Shown here piece by piece: positions 55,586 to 64,000 of a stretch of DNA of 64,000 nucleotides (positions are counted from its first letter, which is position 1; each line of letters starts with the position of its first letter). The stretch lies in contig OY811972.1 in NCBI GenBank assembly GCA_963681505.1, positions 3,056,163 through 3,120,162 on the forward strand, written 5' to 3'. The notes beneath the pieces were generated by a model, which was not told where the DNA came from, did not search any database, and saw nothing but the letters and a program-made list of their open reading frames with translations. This stretch comes from Eunapius fragilis. Lineage: Eukaryota > Porifera > Demospongiae > Spongillida > Spongillidae. The translations under genes were made by a program, and so were the position numbers.

Positions 55586-56931
55586 TATCACATCACAGGG
55601 CCGCATGATGTACAATGAACCTGAGGAGGAACACGGGAATATGGACAACTGAACTGAGCGGTGGCGCATTTATGCACGCACGTGACGCACCAATAGTTTT
55701 GTTCCTATACACGTAGTAGTGGTCCTTATATACACATGTAGCAGTAGTGCTGTGTATAAGGTGCATGTGAATTTGTGCTGATATATGCTCAATCATGATC
55801 ATGCTGGCAGCTGCCGCATGCGCGCATGGCGCAAACCATATAGAACATGCATGGATGTGTACTGGCCGTTAACCATAGATTGACCCAAGTTAACCCCGGT
55901 TTAAACTTTTTGTTAACCAGCTAGGTTTAACAAAATGCTTGAATACTTTAAAACTCTGCTCACGTCTGATCTTGTATAGGTAAGGAGATATTATTTCAAA
56001 ATACATCATAGATGATGCACATTTTTATTAAAATCAGTCGCGCTCAATTTCGTACATTATTTTTCGGTAAGAGACATTCTCATTTAGTTCTACGATTTCC
56101 GGTACCAAAACATGGATGTTAACCGCGGATAATTATGAAACAGCCGTGTTTTCGGTTACATACAACCGATTGTATGGCTTTAACATACACTTGTGTAGAA
56201 TCTTCTTCTCAGAAGCTTCTTTAACCCTGGACAAAGCAAGTCTACAAGATTTGCAGAAGCTGGAGGGAAAGTCAGCTGTGCCATTGCTGATGTCAATTTC
56301 AAAACATGTCCTAAGCGTGAAGTAGCTTTTGCTATAACATATACGAGCTGAGGAAGTCTATGTATAAAGTCGTGGCGCTGCTTATACCCGTCCAATACAC
56401 GAAGGATGTAACTGCGAGGTGGGGTGCGAGGGAGGGACCCTTTGATTTCTGTAATAAGCGGGACGGGTATATATGCACCACGCGTGTATAGAATACGCTA
56501 CCGTGCATGCATGTTAGTATACACCGGTTGCCGCATTTTATACTCTTATAATTTAAGGTTTCTTTTCGCAATCCCTCCCCCCTCACCTAAAATAATAAAT
56601 CAGTATAAAAAGCAAAATAAATTTACGAACCACATAATTATACTACAATCGGCAGCACTGTGATCACTTACTGTGTACAAAGCACCCCTTAGGGACGGCA
56701 GCATTTCCACACTGCCCGCACAGATTACTGTTACCCATTTTGAGGTAAGACGAAAAATCGTTCCTCACTGATCAATTATATTACACGCAATACATTAATA
56801 ACCACACAATACAAAAAAATTACACACAAAGTTCATCCATCTGCTGCACAAGGTGGGAGTGAGCATTAATGACTGAGGCGACCAAAAAGGTCAGTCAGTG
56901 CCATATAGATTTAGAGGTATTCCCACAATGG
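55586..56931. other. Gene-poor stretch
   Basis: Overlapping short ORFs on both strands at 56116-56395 are unsupported, and I see no family motif. Confidence 0.4.
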
Positions 56932-57378
56932 CTAAACGAGTGGCCGCTTGTGCATTAGAAGACCTTTAAAGCCTCTGGACCCCCATGCACCATAACACTC
57001 TACCGCCAGTGGAATACATTTCCAACTTAGTTCAGCGCATTTAGAGTCATTTTGAGTGTGCTTTCTGAGCTCAGCTGCTCTTGCCACAGCACCTGAGTAC
57101 ATGCCCGCTTCCATAACGGTACTAGAATTGAGCGGAATGCAACAGTGACATCGATGGCTGTTGAGATGCCGTTGTCCCAATTGGTGACTAGAATGTCTGC
57201 TGGACGGGTCCTTGAACTCTCCTGACCCAGCCACTACCAACTTTAAGATGTGATGACAAGCCAGCTCTCTACGGAAGGTATTGAATAGCACATTACGTAA
57301 CGCATTATGCCTCAAAGTGACATCGCCGCAGGATTGTGATTTAGTGGGGCCCATGCTAGGATTGAAAGTACGTGTCAT
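56932..57378 (-). pseudogene. RT-associated endonuclease-like module, second copy
   Basis: Opens SQSCGDVTLRHNALRNVLFN TFRRE, a start typical of this module. A second frame holds RTRPADILVTNWDNGISTAI DVTV, and the first frame resumes VARAAELRKHTQNDSKCAEL SWKCIPLAVECYGAWG. Two frameshifts (about 57240 and 57120) therefore break it. PADILV...AIDVTV resembles a PD-(D/E)XK nuclease core. Same family as 52150-52960 and 62190-62267. Confidence 0.55.
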
Positions 57379-57550
57379 GTTCTCATCTTATAAAAGTTAA
57401 AGAATGTGCTCATCCAATTCAATAATGTCCGCCTTATAACGATTCAAAAATACAAGGAAGTTCTTAAATGCCTTCCTATAGTAAGTCAAAATCTTTCGCC
57501 GATATCATATGCATATATTTATTTTATGGTTTCAGTTTATCTTCGTTATC

Positions 57551-57839
57551 GAGAGTTACGTTAGTAACTCTCATATAGGATTTGACCCCGATTATGAATG
57601 TCATTAAAAAAACGCGACCCGCTTCTAACAAGACTCCCGACGAGCGGATGGCTTACCTTGTTATCGTCGTCGTACAAGAAGGCAATAACAAGCAGTTTCG
57701 TGTTTGTTTGATGTCACAAAACAGCGTGGTTGTAGAGAACAAAACAATTTTTGAAACTCGTACCCAGTCCCACGTATTTCTCGTTCTTCTTCTTCTTCTT
57801 CTTGTTCTTGTTCTTGACCACGCATAACTCGGGATAGGA
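57551..57839 (-). mobile_element. Short non-autonomous element with hairpin ends, copy 3
   Basis: Reads in reverse: TTCCTATCCCGAGTTATGCG, a GAAGAAGAA run, GTGGGACTGGGTACGAGTTT, and ends with CCTATATGAGAGTTACTAAC and its hairpin partner. Same order as 23038 and 43071. Confidence 0.65.
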
Positions 57840-58279
57840 ACACTTTTAAGAAATGAAAATCACACCAATGGCTTCAGAATTCGCTGGCATTTTCGCTTCT
57901 GTGGTCAAAACGTCTCGAGGCTACATGACATATATCGGTGGTTGTGTTAGCAAATCACGTATAGCTTACTGCACTGACACGACTCGGATAGGTCCTACGT
58001 CGCTCTTTATACGAAGTACTAGCAGTATACATCAAATGTGTACGGTCTGGGCACTACACGTAGTGGTAATTAACTTTGGCGGTTATGTATTTTTAATAAC
58101 GTGCACGTGCGTACTATAATCATTCGATCGTTGTAGGTTTGACGCTCTTTGTAACTTAGTGAAGTTTTTTTTTTTTTTCAAAATGCCTTCATGCACGTCA
58201 GGAAAAGAAGAAAGCCAAACGACGAGCATAGTACCTCAAAACTAGAGACGACGTATTAGATTCAGCCCGAGCGGAACTA
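57840..58279. other. No recognisable gene
   Basis: An unrecognised plus-strand ORF of 88 codons (57853-58119) with no family motif. Confidence 0.4.
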
Positions 58280-58387
58280 CAAAGCAGAGCCTGAAAAGAA
58301 GCGGGCCTCTCAAACATGAAAACTATCGAGCAGAGCCTGAAAAGAAACGGATCTCTCGACGCGCAAGGTATCGAGATGCGATTAGTA

Positions 58388-58418
<31 letters not shown>

Positions 58419-58657
58419 GAGGGTGCTGTCTGCTTCTGGCCCGATACAAAATGCGTTTGTGGGTTCGATCGCGCTGGGGCGACAATTAATAACCTCTCTT
58501 CTATTTCGGCCGCCCCTTAAAAGCCCCCTCAGATCCTGAAAAGGAACGGACCTCTCGACGTGCAAGGTATCGAGCAGATCCTGAAAAAAGACAGCGATAT
58601 TGCCATAGTCCTAAACGTGCATCTCGCTCGGCGAAAAGAGTGAAGGTCACTCAAAGG
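58280..58657 (+). pseudogene. Fragment of an RYRADPEK-repeat protein
   Basis: Two in-frame stretches, NYRAEPEKKRISRRARYRDA and DPEKERTSRRARYRADPEKR followed by QRYCHSPKRASRSAKRVKV, are separated by a 30-bp G run and other sequence. The second ends at a donor CAAAG/GTATGT. Such basic RYR.DPEK repeats occur at the N-terminus of large transposon-linked proteins in cnidarians and sponges (recalled, not checked). The fragment is disrupted. Confidence 0.4.
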
Positions 58658-58748
58658 TATGTCGTACCTTTACTACCTCCCTCTCATATCAAGATGGATT
58701 ACTTAACATGCTATACGGCTCATAATCGGGTATGAATAAAAATCAATG

Positions 58749-59043
58749 AAACAAGTAAATAAAAACATTCTCTATGAGAAAGTTGGTGGCATATAGGATT
58801 TGAAGGCAATGGTGGTGTAAAAAGGAAGGAAACAAGGGTCTAGTAATAAGGGAAAATGGAATAGTCCTATATTTAGCACATTTCTATATGTAGGATATAG
58901 TATGTTGTTCGTGTGCTAAATATAGGACTATTCCATTTTCCCTTATTACTAGACCCTTGTTTCCTTCCTTTTTACACCACCATTGCCTTCAAATCCTATA
59001 TGCCACCAACTTTCTCATAGAGAATGTTTTTATTTACTTGTTT
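58749..59043. mobile_element. Perfect palindromic MITE, copy with 132-bp arms
   Basis: Arms 58749-58880 and 58912-59043 are exact complements by eye over 132 bp, with a 31-bp loop. Ends AAACAAGTAAATAAAAACAT and its complement. It differs from the equally perfect copy at 21935 at many positions. Confidence 0.93.
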
Positions 59044-59814
59044 GGTACTTTGAAACAACACTCCAGCCATACGCACTACGCAATCTACAGGAGAATATAA
59101 ATATGTGATTTGGCGCAATCTGGAAAATATCCTGCACGTACACTAAAACACTCGAAACTGTCAAACTGTTTGAATTGCAGAACGAATTTTAATTTTTAGT
59201 TGATATCAAACGACAAATAAGGTGCATATTCATTCCATGGTAAGATGTACACGTTGCCAAGTACGCGATTTTCCCGCCTTTATGCAATCAAAAAAATTTA
59301 ATTTGACAAAATCCATTCAAATGAGTCTGCTGTAGCATATTACCAGTAAGTTCCTTTGATAACAATCTCAGTCTTCTCAAAATGAAATCAGAAATTATGC
59401 CGTAATTTCAGTTCGTGGCCTACCATTTTTGATTCCATTTCCATAATGGGGGGGGGGGGGGGGGGGGGGGGGGGAATGTCGCTAAAATATTTCATACTGA
59501 TGATCCAGCAGATTCCAATCCATCGTAATGACTATAGGACATTATTCAAAGCCAGTAATTACATTCATTGCACACGTAGCTCTGGCATACGCATGCCTGG
59601 GAGCCATGTTGCCCACCTGAAGAATCAACTGTGAAAACGGCGTGCCGGCGCACGAAATCCTTTTACAAGCGGTAGCGCATTTATGTGGGACAGTGTCCCG
59701 CAAAATCACCCATCTGGATAATTCTCTAGTTTTCAAATTTTTTTCATTTTCTGTGACTGAACTCCAAAGACCTTCTATCAAATGATCCTTACGCATGCAT
59801 CCTAAATTGGACTA
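59044..59814. other. Intergenic with a 27-bp G run
   Basis: No gene recognised. G run at 59448-59474. Confidence 0.4.
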
Positions 59815-59998
59815 TCCATCATAAAGTTATTAGCAACTGAATTTATAATTACCATGCATTTCAATGCGAGCGTTACTTTTCATTTGCTTGTCCAGGAAAA
59901 ATTTGATAAAGTATCTGCATACACTGTACGTTCATACTGATTCATTCACACAGTAGCCGTCGGCTATAGCTTGCATGCATGGACCAACGTTATTCAAA

Positions 59999-60316
59999 AA
60001 AAATTTAGAGGTGTACGCTGTCTACCAGCGCCACGCAATCGATGAATACGTTTCTGACTTTGAATGTATTTTTGTAGCCCTCCCCCTACGACGTAGTGTG
60101 TATGCAACATATGCACATTCCTCGTATTGTGGTAAGTAGGACGGTTAAGAGACCTTGCAGCAAGCACTTACAACTGCACGTTGTCCAACCTCCCAGTCAC
60201 ATTGCATGCTGCTTGTTCCAGGGATCTATATATTATCTTTTCTTGTTCAATGTACTGTATTGACCTTAATAAATATAGAGAAAAAAAAGTCATATGTACA
60301 GAACAACAAATAACAC
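59999..60316. mobile_element. 318-bp insertion with 12-bp target duplication
   Basis: Flanked by ACGTTATTCAAA at 59987-59998 and 60317-60328. The homologous flank of copy A (around 51840) has this word once, without the insert. A 12-bp duplication and an A-rich edge suggest a retroposed (LINE/SINE-type) insertion; no family was recognised. Confidence 0.75.
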
Positions 60317-60467
60317 ACGTTATTCAAATCGCATGCATGCAAGCTATTTAAGGCGCGAGGTGCGGCCCACTATTCGCATGTGTCTGCCTACGTAGAGGGT
60401 ACGTGTACAAAATAAGGCTTTTCCGACAGGGCCTAAATTATATAGAGACACTACATCGTATACTTGC

Positions 60468-61283
60468 ATGGATAGTCGATCGATTCGCAGTGCTACGACA
60501 CGAGGAGGAGTTGACTTTGATGACCTCGCTGCCGAAAAAGTGTCCCCTTACTATGCCTTCAATCTTTACAGAGAGACTGGCAACGAACTATCTGATATGA
60601 GAACCGCTCTCAATTTGTTATCTAAATGGTTGGATACAACAATAGAACATATAGAGTGTCAGTCTGGAAAGAGAATATCGAAATTCTACATCGGGAAAAC
60701 CTACACGCAAGGCCACAGAGGAAAAAAGACACCTTCGTTTGATAAAAACAAGGCATCAACGTGGCGCAAGGATGGTATCCGCTCTCGATGGGGAACACAC
60801 AGGAACGGATATTACGGGAAGAGCGGAATGGTCGTGTTGACTGTTATTACCAGAGACAGGGTGCCCAAAGGTGCCATCAAAGCATTTAAACATCAGCAGC
60901 AATACGCATTAGCTCTGGAACAGCAACTGATCATGCATTACGCACTCACGAAGGGTGACGGGAGACTAGCCAACGAGACCATCAATCCTGGAAAGATGAA
61001 AGCGGACGAAGAGGGTGGTAGCGAAGTCACAGGGGCGATAGGCTACCCCATTTATATGGCGTACGCATTAGAAGAAGACACTCGGCCACCAGAACCCGAC
61101 GACGGGGCGCCACAAGAAATGGAGGGCGACGACGATCCAATTCCGAGCGATGTCATAAGCTCCTCTAGAGCCCAATCAGCCCATACTGAAGACGAGCACG
61201 CAGGAAGCCCACAGAGCAGGGGTAAGAAGGTTACCTTTTCGACTATCGTGACCAGCAGTACTATGTCAAGTACTCATGATTAG
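60468..61283 (+). CDS. GIY-YIG-like nuclease-domain protein, copy B, intact
   Basis: 271 aa, single exon, Met at 60468 just before the conserved GGVDFDDLAAEK block. The core is GIY-YIG-like: ISKFYIGKT (residues 70-78, YIG motif), SRWGTHR (106-112, Arg and His), ALEQQLIMHY with Glu151, and GRLANE with Asn169, matching the family's Y-R-E-N order. GIY-YIG enzymes cut DNA. The tail (180-271) is acidic and disordered, keeps SDVIS where relatives have SDVIDLT, and ends GKKVTFSTIVTSSTM. Copy A (51158) and copy C (63226) are relatives. No transposon ends were found around it, so host gene or mobile gene remain open. Confidence 0.6.
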   Translation: MDSRSIRSATTRGGVDFDDLAAEKVSPYYAFNLYRETGNELSDMRTALNLLSKWLDTTIEHIECQSGKRISKFYIGKTYTQGHRGKKTPSFDKNKASTWRKDGIRSRWGTHRNGYYGKSGMVVLTVITRDRVPKGAIKAFKHQQQYALALEQQLIMHYALTKGDGRLANETINPGKMKADEEGGSEVTGAIGYPIYMAYALEEDTRPPEPDDGAPQEMEGDDDPIPSDVISSSRAQSAHTEDEHAGSPQSRGKKVTFSTIVTSSTMSSTHD

Positions 61284-62154
61284 ATACGTTACGCATAACT
61301 TTTATGATACCAACTGATATTAAACGTGGGTATGTGCAAATTTTACATATACCCTCTCAGTGAGCGAAAAGAAATATTTGCATGCGCCGTAGTAATTTTT
61401 AAAAAGTCGCGATGGCTCGCTATGGTTTGGCATTCTATTTGCTGCGACTATTCCCTTGTACACAGATATATGTATTTTAGGTAGGTAAAGTAGAGCTGAT
61501 CCATGGGGGTGGGAGGGATGGAGGGAGGGTGTGTGTGTGTGTGTGTGTGTGCTCAACCTATATCTACATGTATCCGTTTTTAAATAATGCCTGCACAATC
61601 CTATTTATGATTGCTTCATTCCACAATCTGAGCATTATAACCCTAGTCGAAATCACACATATGTGTATGTGTTCACACATCATAGGAAGACCAGTAGCGG
61701 ATCTTGGGTGGGTGGGGGGGGGGGGGGGGGGGGGGGGGTTGGGGGTTTCAACCTTCCTTCCAGCCCTTCTATTATATTTTCATAGCAAGATAATAAGCAA
61801 TCTGCATGTGAATAAATCATTAACCCCCCCCCCCCCCCCCTTATCAGCCACGCCCCTTCGTACGTCTGCCCCTGAAGATGCTTGAGTGAATCTGCTTTTT
61901 AAAATGACTAATGTAATCTAAATTGAAATTGACACTGTTCCATATACAGAATACCGATGTCCAGCAATTGTGGACATGTCGCATGTGTAATGAGCTCCAC
62001 AGCAGCCGAAAAGTGTCTAAAAAGGGACATGCATATATACACATACAAAGGTTCAGAGTACAATCCAGCTGGAGCCAGCACAAATACGCATGCGTACATG
62101 CATGGATACACAAATATATTATGTCACTCGCGACAAATGAAATAAAATTACAAG
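61284..62154. other. Intergenic with G-rich MITE-like block
   Basis: GT tract near 61529 and a block at 61691-61877 that starts CAGTAGCGGATCTTGGG, contains 25 G and 17 C, and ends CGTCTGCCCCTG. Its ends resemble diverged hAT-type inverted repeats, but no exact target duplication was seen. Confidence 0.45.
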
Positions 62155-62175
62155 AAGGGTTAGGGTTAGGGGTTA
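62155..62175. repeat. Short telomere-like repeat (TTAGGG)
   Basis: GAAGGGTTAGGGTTAGGGGTTA, two to three TTAGGG-like units directly before an endonuclease-module fragment. Confidence 0.5.
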
Positions 62176-62189
62176 AATATACAATCAAT

Positions 62190-62267
62190 CTATTAAGTCC
62201 CAGTTTGTATGGGAGACTCAACTTGGCCCTGGTGAGGGCAAATGTTCGAGCACTGCTGTCTCGTTAA
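62190..62267 (+). pseudogene. C-terminal fragment of the RT-associated endonuclease-like module
   Basis: Reads LLSPSLYGRLNLALVRANVR ALLSR and stops, the usual C-terminal end of the module seen at 52150-52960. Nothing upstream of it is kept; it begins 15-20 bp after a TTAGGG tract. Confidence 0.5.
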
Positions 62268-62739
62268 TTCTATGTACTTCCAAGATACCTATTTGATAGT
62301 GAATAAATGATAATAATGTGTACTAATTGTTCCTGCAATGATCATTTAATCTGAAACTTGTAATGTCAATAACATAAAAATATGCAATAAGGAAGATTAA
62401 ATTTCGGAAAGGTTGACCTTGCTGCTAGCAATTGCATGCAAGGTCAATGGATGATGCTAAAAGATGTTGTGGCCTATGGTACGATGAGCGGGAACCTTGA
62501 AGACAAATGATAGCTGATCTTGGGAGGGAGAAGCTCTATCTATAACGAAGCCAGAATAATTGTTTGCTGCATTTGCTTGTCTGCAATCAGTGAGACCAGA
62601 CGATCACAATGACTGTCATTTGTTCCGATTTAATTTTTGAAATACGTTATATATTGCATGTGCATTAATGTATTCATGAGGCAAATTATACAGAGACAAG
62701 CAAGATATACAAAACAGTTTTTTTTTAACCGTTCCTAAC
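62268..62739. other. No recognisable gene
   Basis: AT-rich; nothing assigned. Confidence 0.4.
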
Positions 62740-62867
62740 CAATCCTTCCTCGAACCCATTGTCCACCACGTATGATGTTTGCACGAGATCTTACAACTCC
62801 TATAGTATTATTCTACGGTGGGTAGTATACATAGCAAAACGAAAATGTGGAATTGCACACACGCACC

Positions 62868-62931
62868 AACACACGCACACACACACACACACGCACACAC
62901 GCACGCACGCACGCAAGCAGCGGCACACACA

Positions 62932-62975
<44 letters not shown>
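62868..62975. repeat. (CA)n microsatellite in the copy C 3' flank
   Basis: Interrupted CA/CGCA tract; homologous position to 50215-50362. Confidence 0.95.
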
Positions 62976-62980
<5 letters not shown>

Positions 62981-63225
62981 ACACGGATGTATATGAATGC
63001 CAAGCTTTTGCAACTGATGATATCGCTCCCATGTACGTGCCAAAGATTAGGTACTTCATTTTATATAATGGGATTTTGTTTGCAACCGACTGAATTCCAC
63101 TAGAAGGAGCAAAACTTAAACCGGTTGCTGGTCATCCAGCATCCGGCGTTGATGCTTGCCAGAATGCTGGTGTTGCAATGCAAAAAATAAATAAAGAAAT
63201 CAACACACATGTATTTATCAAATCA

Positions 63226-63747
63226 TCAAGACAACTGCACGTCACGATAGTCAATATAAAAATGAACCCTCTTATCTCGTGGGCTTCGTTGACGTACTTC
63301 ATCAGAATTGTCTCTAGTTCGATCTATCACATCATGCCCTTGGGTCTTCGTCGGTCGCAAAATCTTGCGGCACCGCCGCGGCCGCCTCTTCCAATTCCTT
63401 TTAAGAGTGCTTGCCACTAAATCCTTGCACCGTGGCCTTCGTGAAAAGTCTTTTTCAGAACTGTCTCCAGTTAGGTCTATGACATCGCTTGGGTTGGTCG
63501 CAATATCCTGCGGCACCGCCTCTTCCAATTCTTGTTTCAGACTAACTTCTTTTAAAACCTTGCACCGTGGGCTTAGTAGACGGCCTTCATCAGAACTGCT
63601 AGGCCCGGCTGCCACGTTTGGCCGGGTAAACGCGGTTGTCGGGCCACGCCCAACTACAGAACTGCCCTCTCTTTTTAGGTAATAGATATTAGCATCCATG
63701 GTTAAAGGAGGAGACGCCACGTAAATAGTTGCGCAGGCCGTGCTCAA
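63226..63747 (-). CDS. SIM-repeat protein, copy C (tail without nuclease domain)
   Basis: 173 aa. The body repeats an acidic SUMO-interaction-like motif and a basic block: SDVIDLTGDSSEKDFSRRPR CKD, HDVIDRTRDNSDEVRQRSPR, and an earlier SSSDEGRLLSPRCKVLKEVS. It aligns with the tail of copy A (SVLGRNPTTAF against SVVGRGPTTAF; QELEEAVPQDIAT in both). The GIY-YIG-like part is absent and a new start, probably Met at MDANIYYL, lies where copy A has TNIYDL. Hydrophobic VIDLT next to acidic/Ser residues is the consensus for SUMO binding, so SUMO-dependent targeting is a reasonable inference. One motif has Arg in place of Leu (VIDRT). Confidence 0.5.
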   Translation of the reverse strand: MSTACATIYVASPPLTMDANIYYLKREGSSVVGRGPTTAFTRPNVAAGPSSSDEGRLLSPRCKVLKEVSLKQELEEAVPQDIATNPSDVIDLTGDSSEKDFSRRPRCKDLVASTLKRNWKRRPRRCRKILRPTKTQGHDVIDRTRDNSDEVRQRSPRDKRVHFYIDYRDVQLS

Positions 63748-63754
63748 ACTCCCG

Positions 63755-63763
63755 TATAAAAGG
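63755..63763 (+). promoter_or_regulatory. TATA-box-like word
   Basis: TATAAAAGG just upstream of copy C on the opposite strand, with CACGTG at 63785. It would fire rightward, out of the window, so it would serve a divergent gene. Sequence match only. Confidence 0.25.
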
Positions 63764-64000
63764 CGCTTGGATCCAACCGGAAATCACGTGAGCTCAACAT
63801 CCTCAGAATGGCGTAGTTTTGTAAGCTGTTAGGATTCTCACCCAGACTTGCTGGCTACATCGTTTTTACGTTGTTAAGACGGGCAGATCAAGTACTTCTT
63901 AGTACTCTATCGCGCGCGTTTATTTGTTCTCGAAACAGACAGGTCCAGCAAAGTATTCAACACGCTGATAGTAGCGTTCCGCTTGCAACCAGGTGCAAGT

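Noticed and set aside
56116..56395. Overlapping plus and minus ORFs of about 70 aa
   Set aside because: Neither has a recognisable motif; opposite frames open at the same place are likely chance.

Overview
This is an animal (metazoan) nuclear genome window, most likely from a sponge (demosponge-type). The reasons are the tandem 99-bp single-repeat ankyrin exons with phase-0 introns, a split gene ending in a transmembrane exon with a sponge-receptor-like tail, consensus GT/AG introns, and a mixed transposon load typical of sponges and cnidarians. Species identity is inference. There is no operon, CRISPR array, rRNA or convincing tRNA gene.

Layout. 0.8-3.8 kb: an intact, intronless 987-aa CACTA/Tnp2-type transposase, followed by a hairpin-bearing tandem repeat. 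5.0-25.2 kb: a plus-strand ankyrin-repeat gene whose exons (5055, 11470, 15369, 21725, 23912, 24793, 25166) and flanking introns were repeatedly duplicated. One intron was split by a decayed BEL/Pao LTR retrotransposon (5601-11371) with short LTRs and a tRNA-Tyr-type primer site. 25-31 kb: duplicated intergenic sequence in which two insertions can be read against their own empty sites. 31.4-33.0 kb: a coiled-coil exon and possible further exons. 33.3-37.1 kb: a large imperfect inverted repeat. 37.6-38.5 kb: a hAT transposase broken by one stop codon. 39.1-43.7 kb: a mariner-like foldback, then a receptor-like gene with an FN3-like extracellular part and two competing transmembrane exons. 45.1-50.0 kb: a Ginger-type cut-and-paste transposon with 66-bp terminal inverted repeats, a split gypsy-like integrase gene, a 117-bp in-frame repeat and an Ulp1 protease-PHD finger module. 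50.2-64.0 kb: three related copies of a gene family that joins a GIY-YIG-like nuclease domain to a tail of SUMO-interaction-like VIDLT motifs. Between them lie Ty3/gypsy remnants, a hAT MITE with a perfect 8-bp target duplication, and pieces of a reverse-transcriptase-associated endonuclease module.

Most of the window is mobile DNA. Probable host genes are the ankyrin gene, the coiled-coil gene, the receptor-like gene and perhaps the GIY-YIG/SIM family. Two sequence-level oddities stand out. First, a family of about 290-bp palindromes has 132-bp arms that are identical within a copy but clearly diverged between copies. Second, there are thirteen uninterrupted G or C runs of 19 bp or more in otherwise AT-rich DNA, against a single comparable A/T run.
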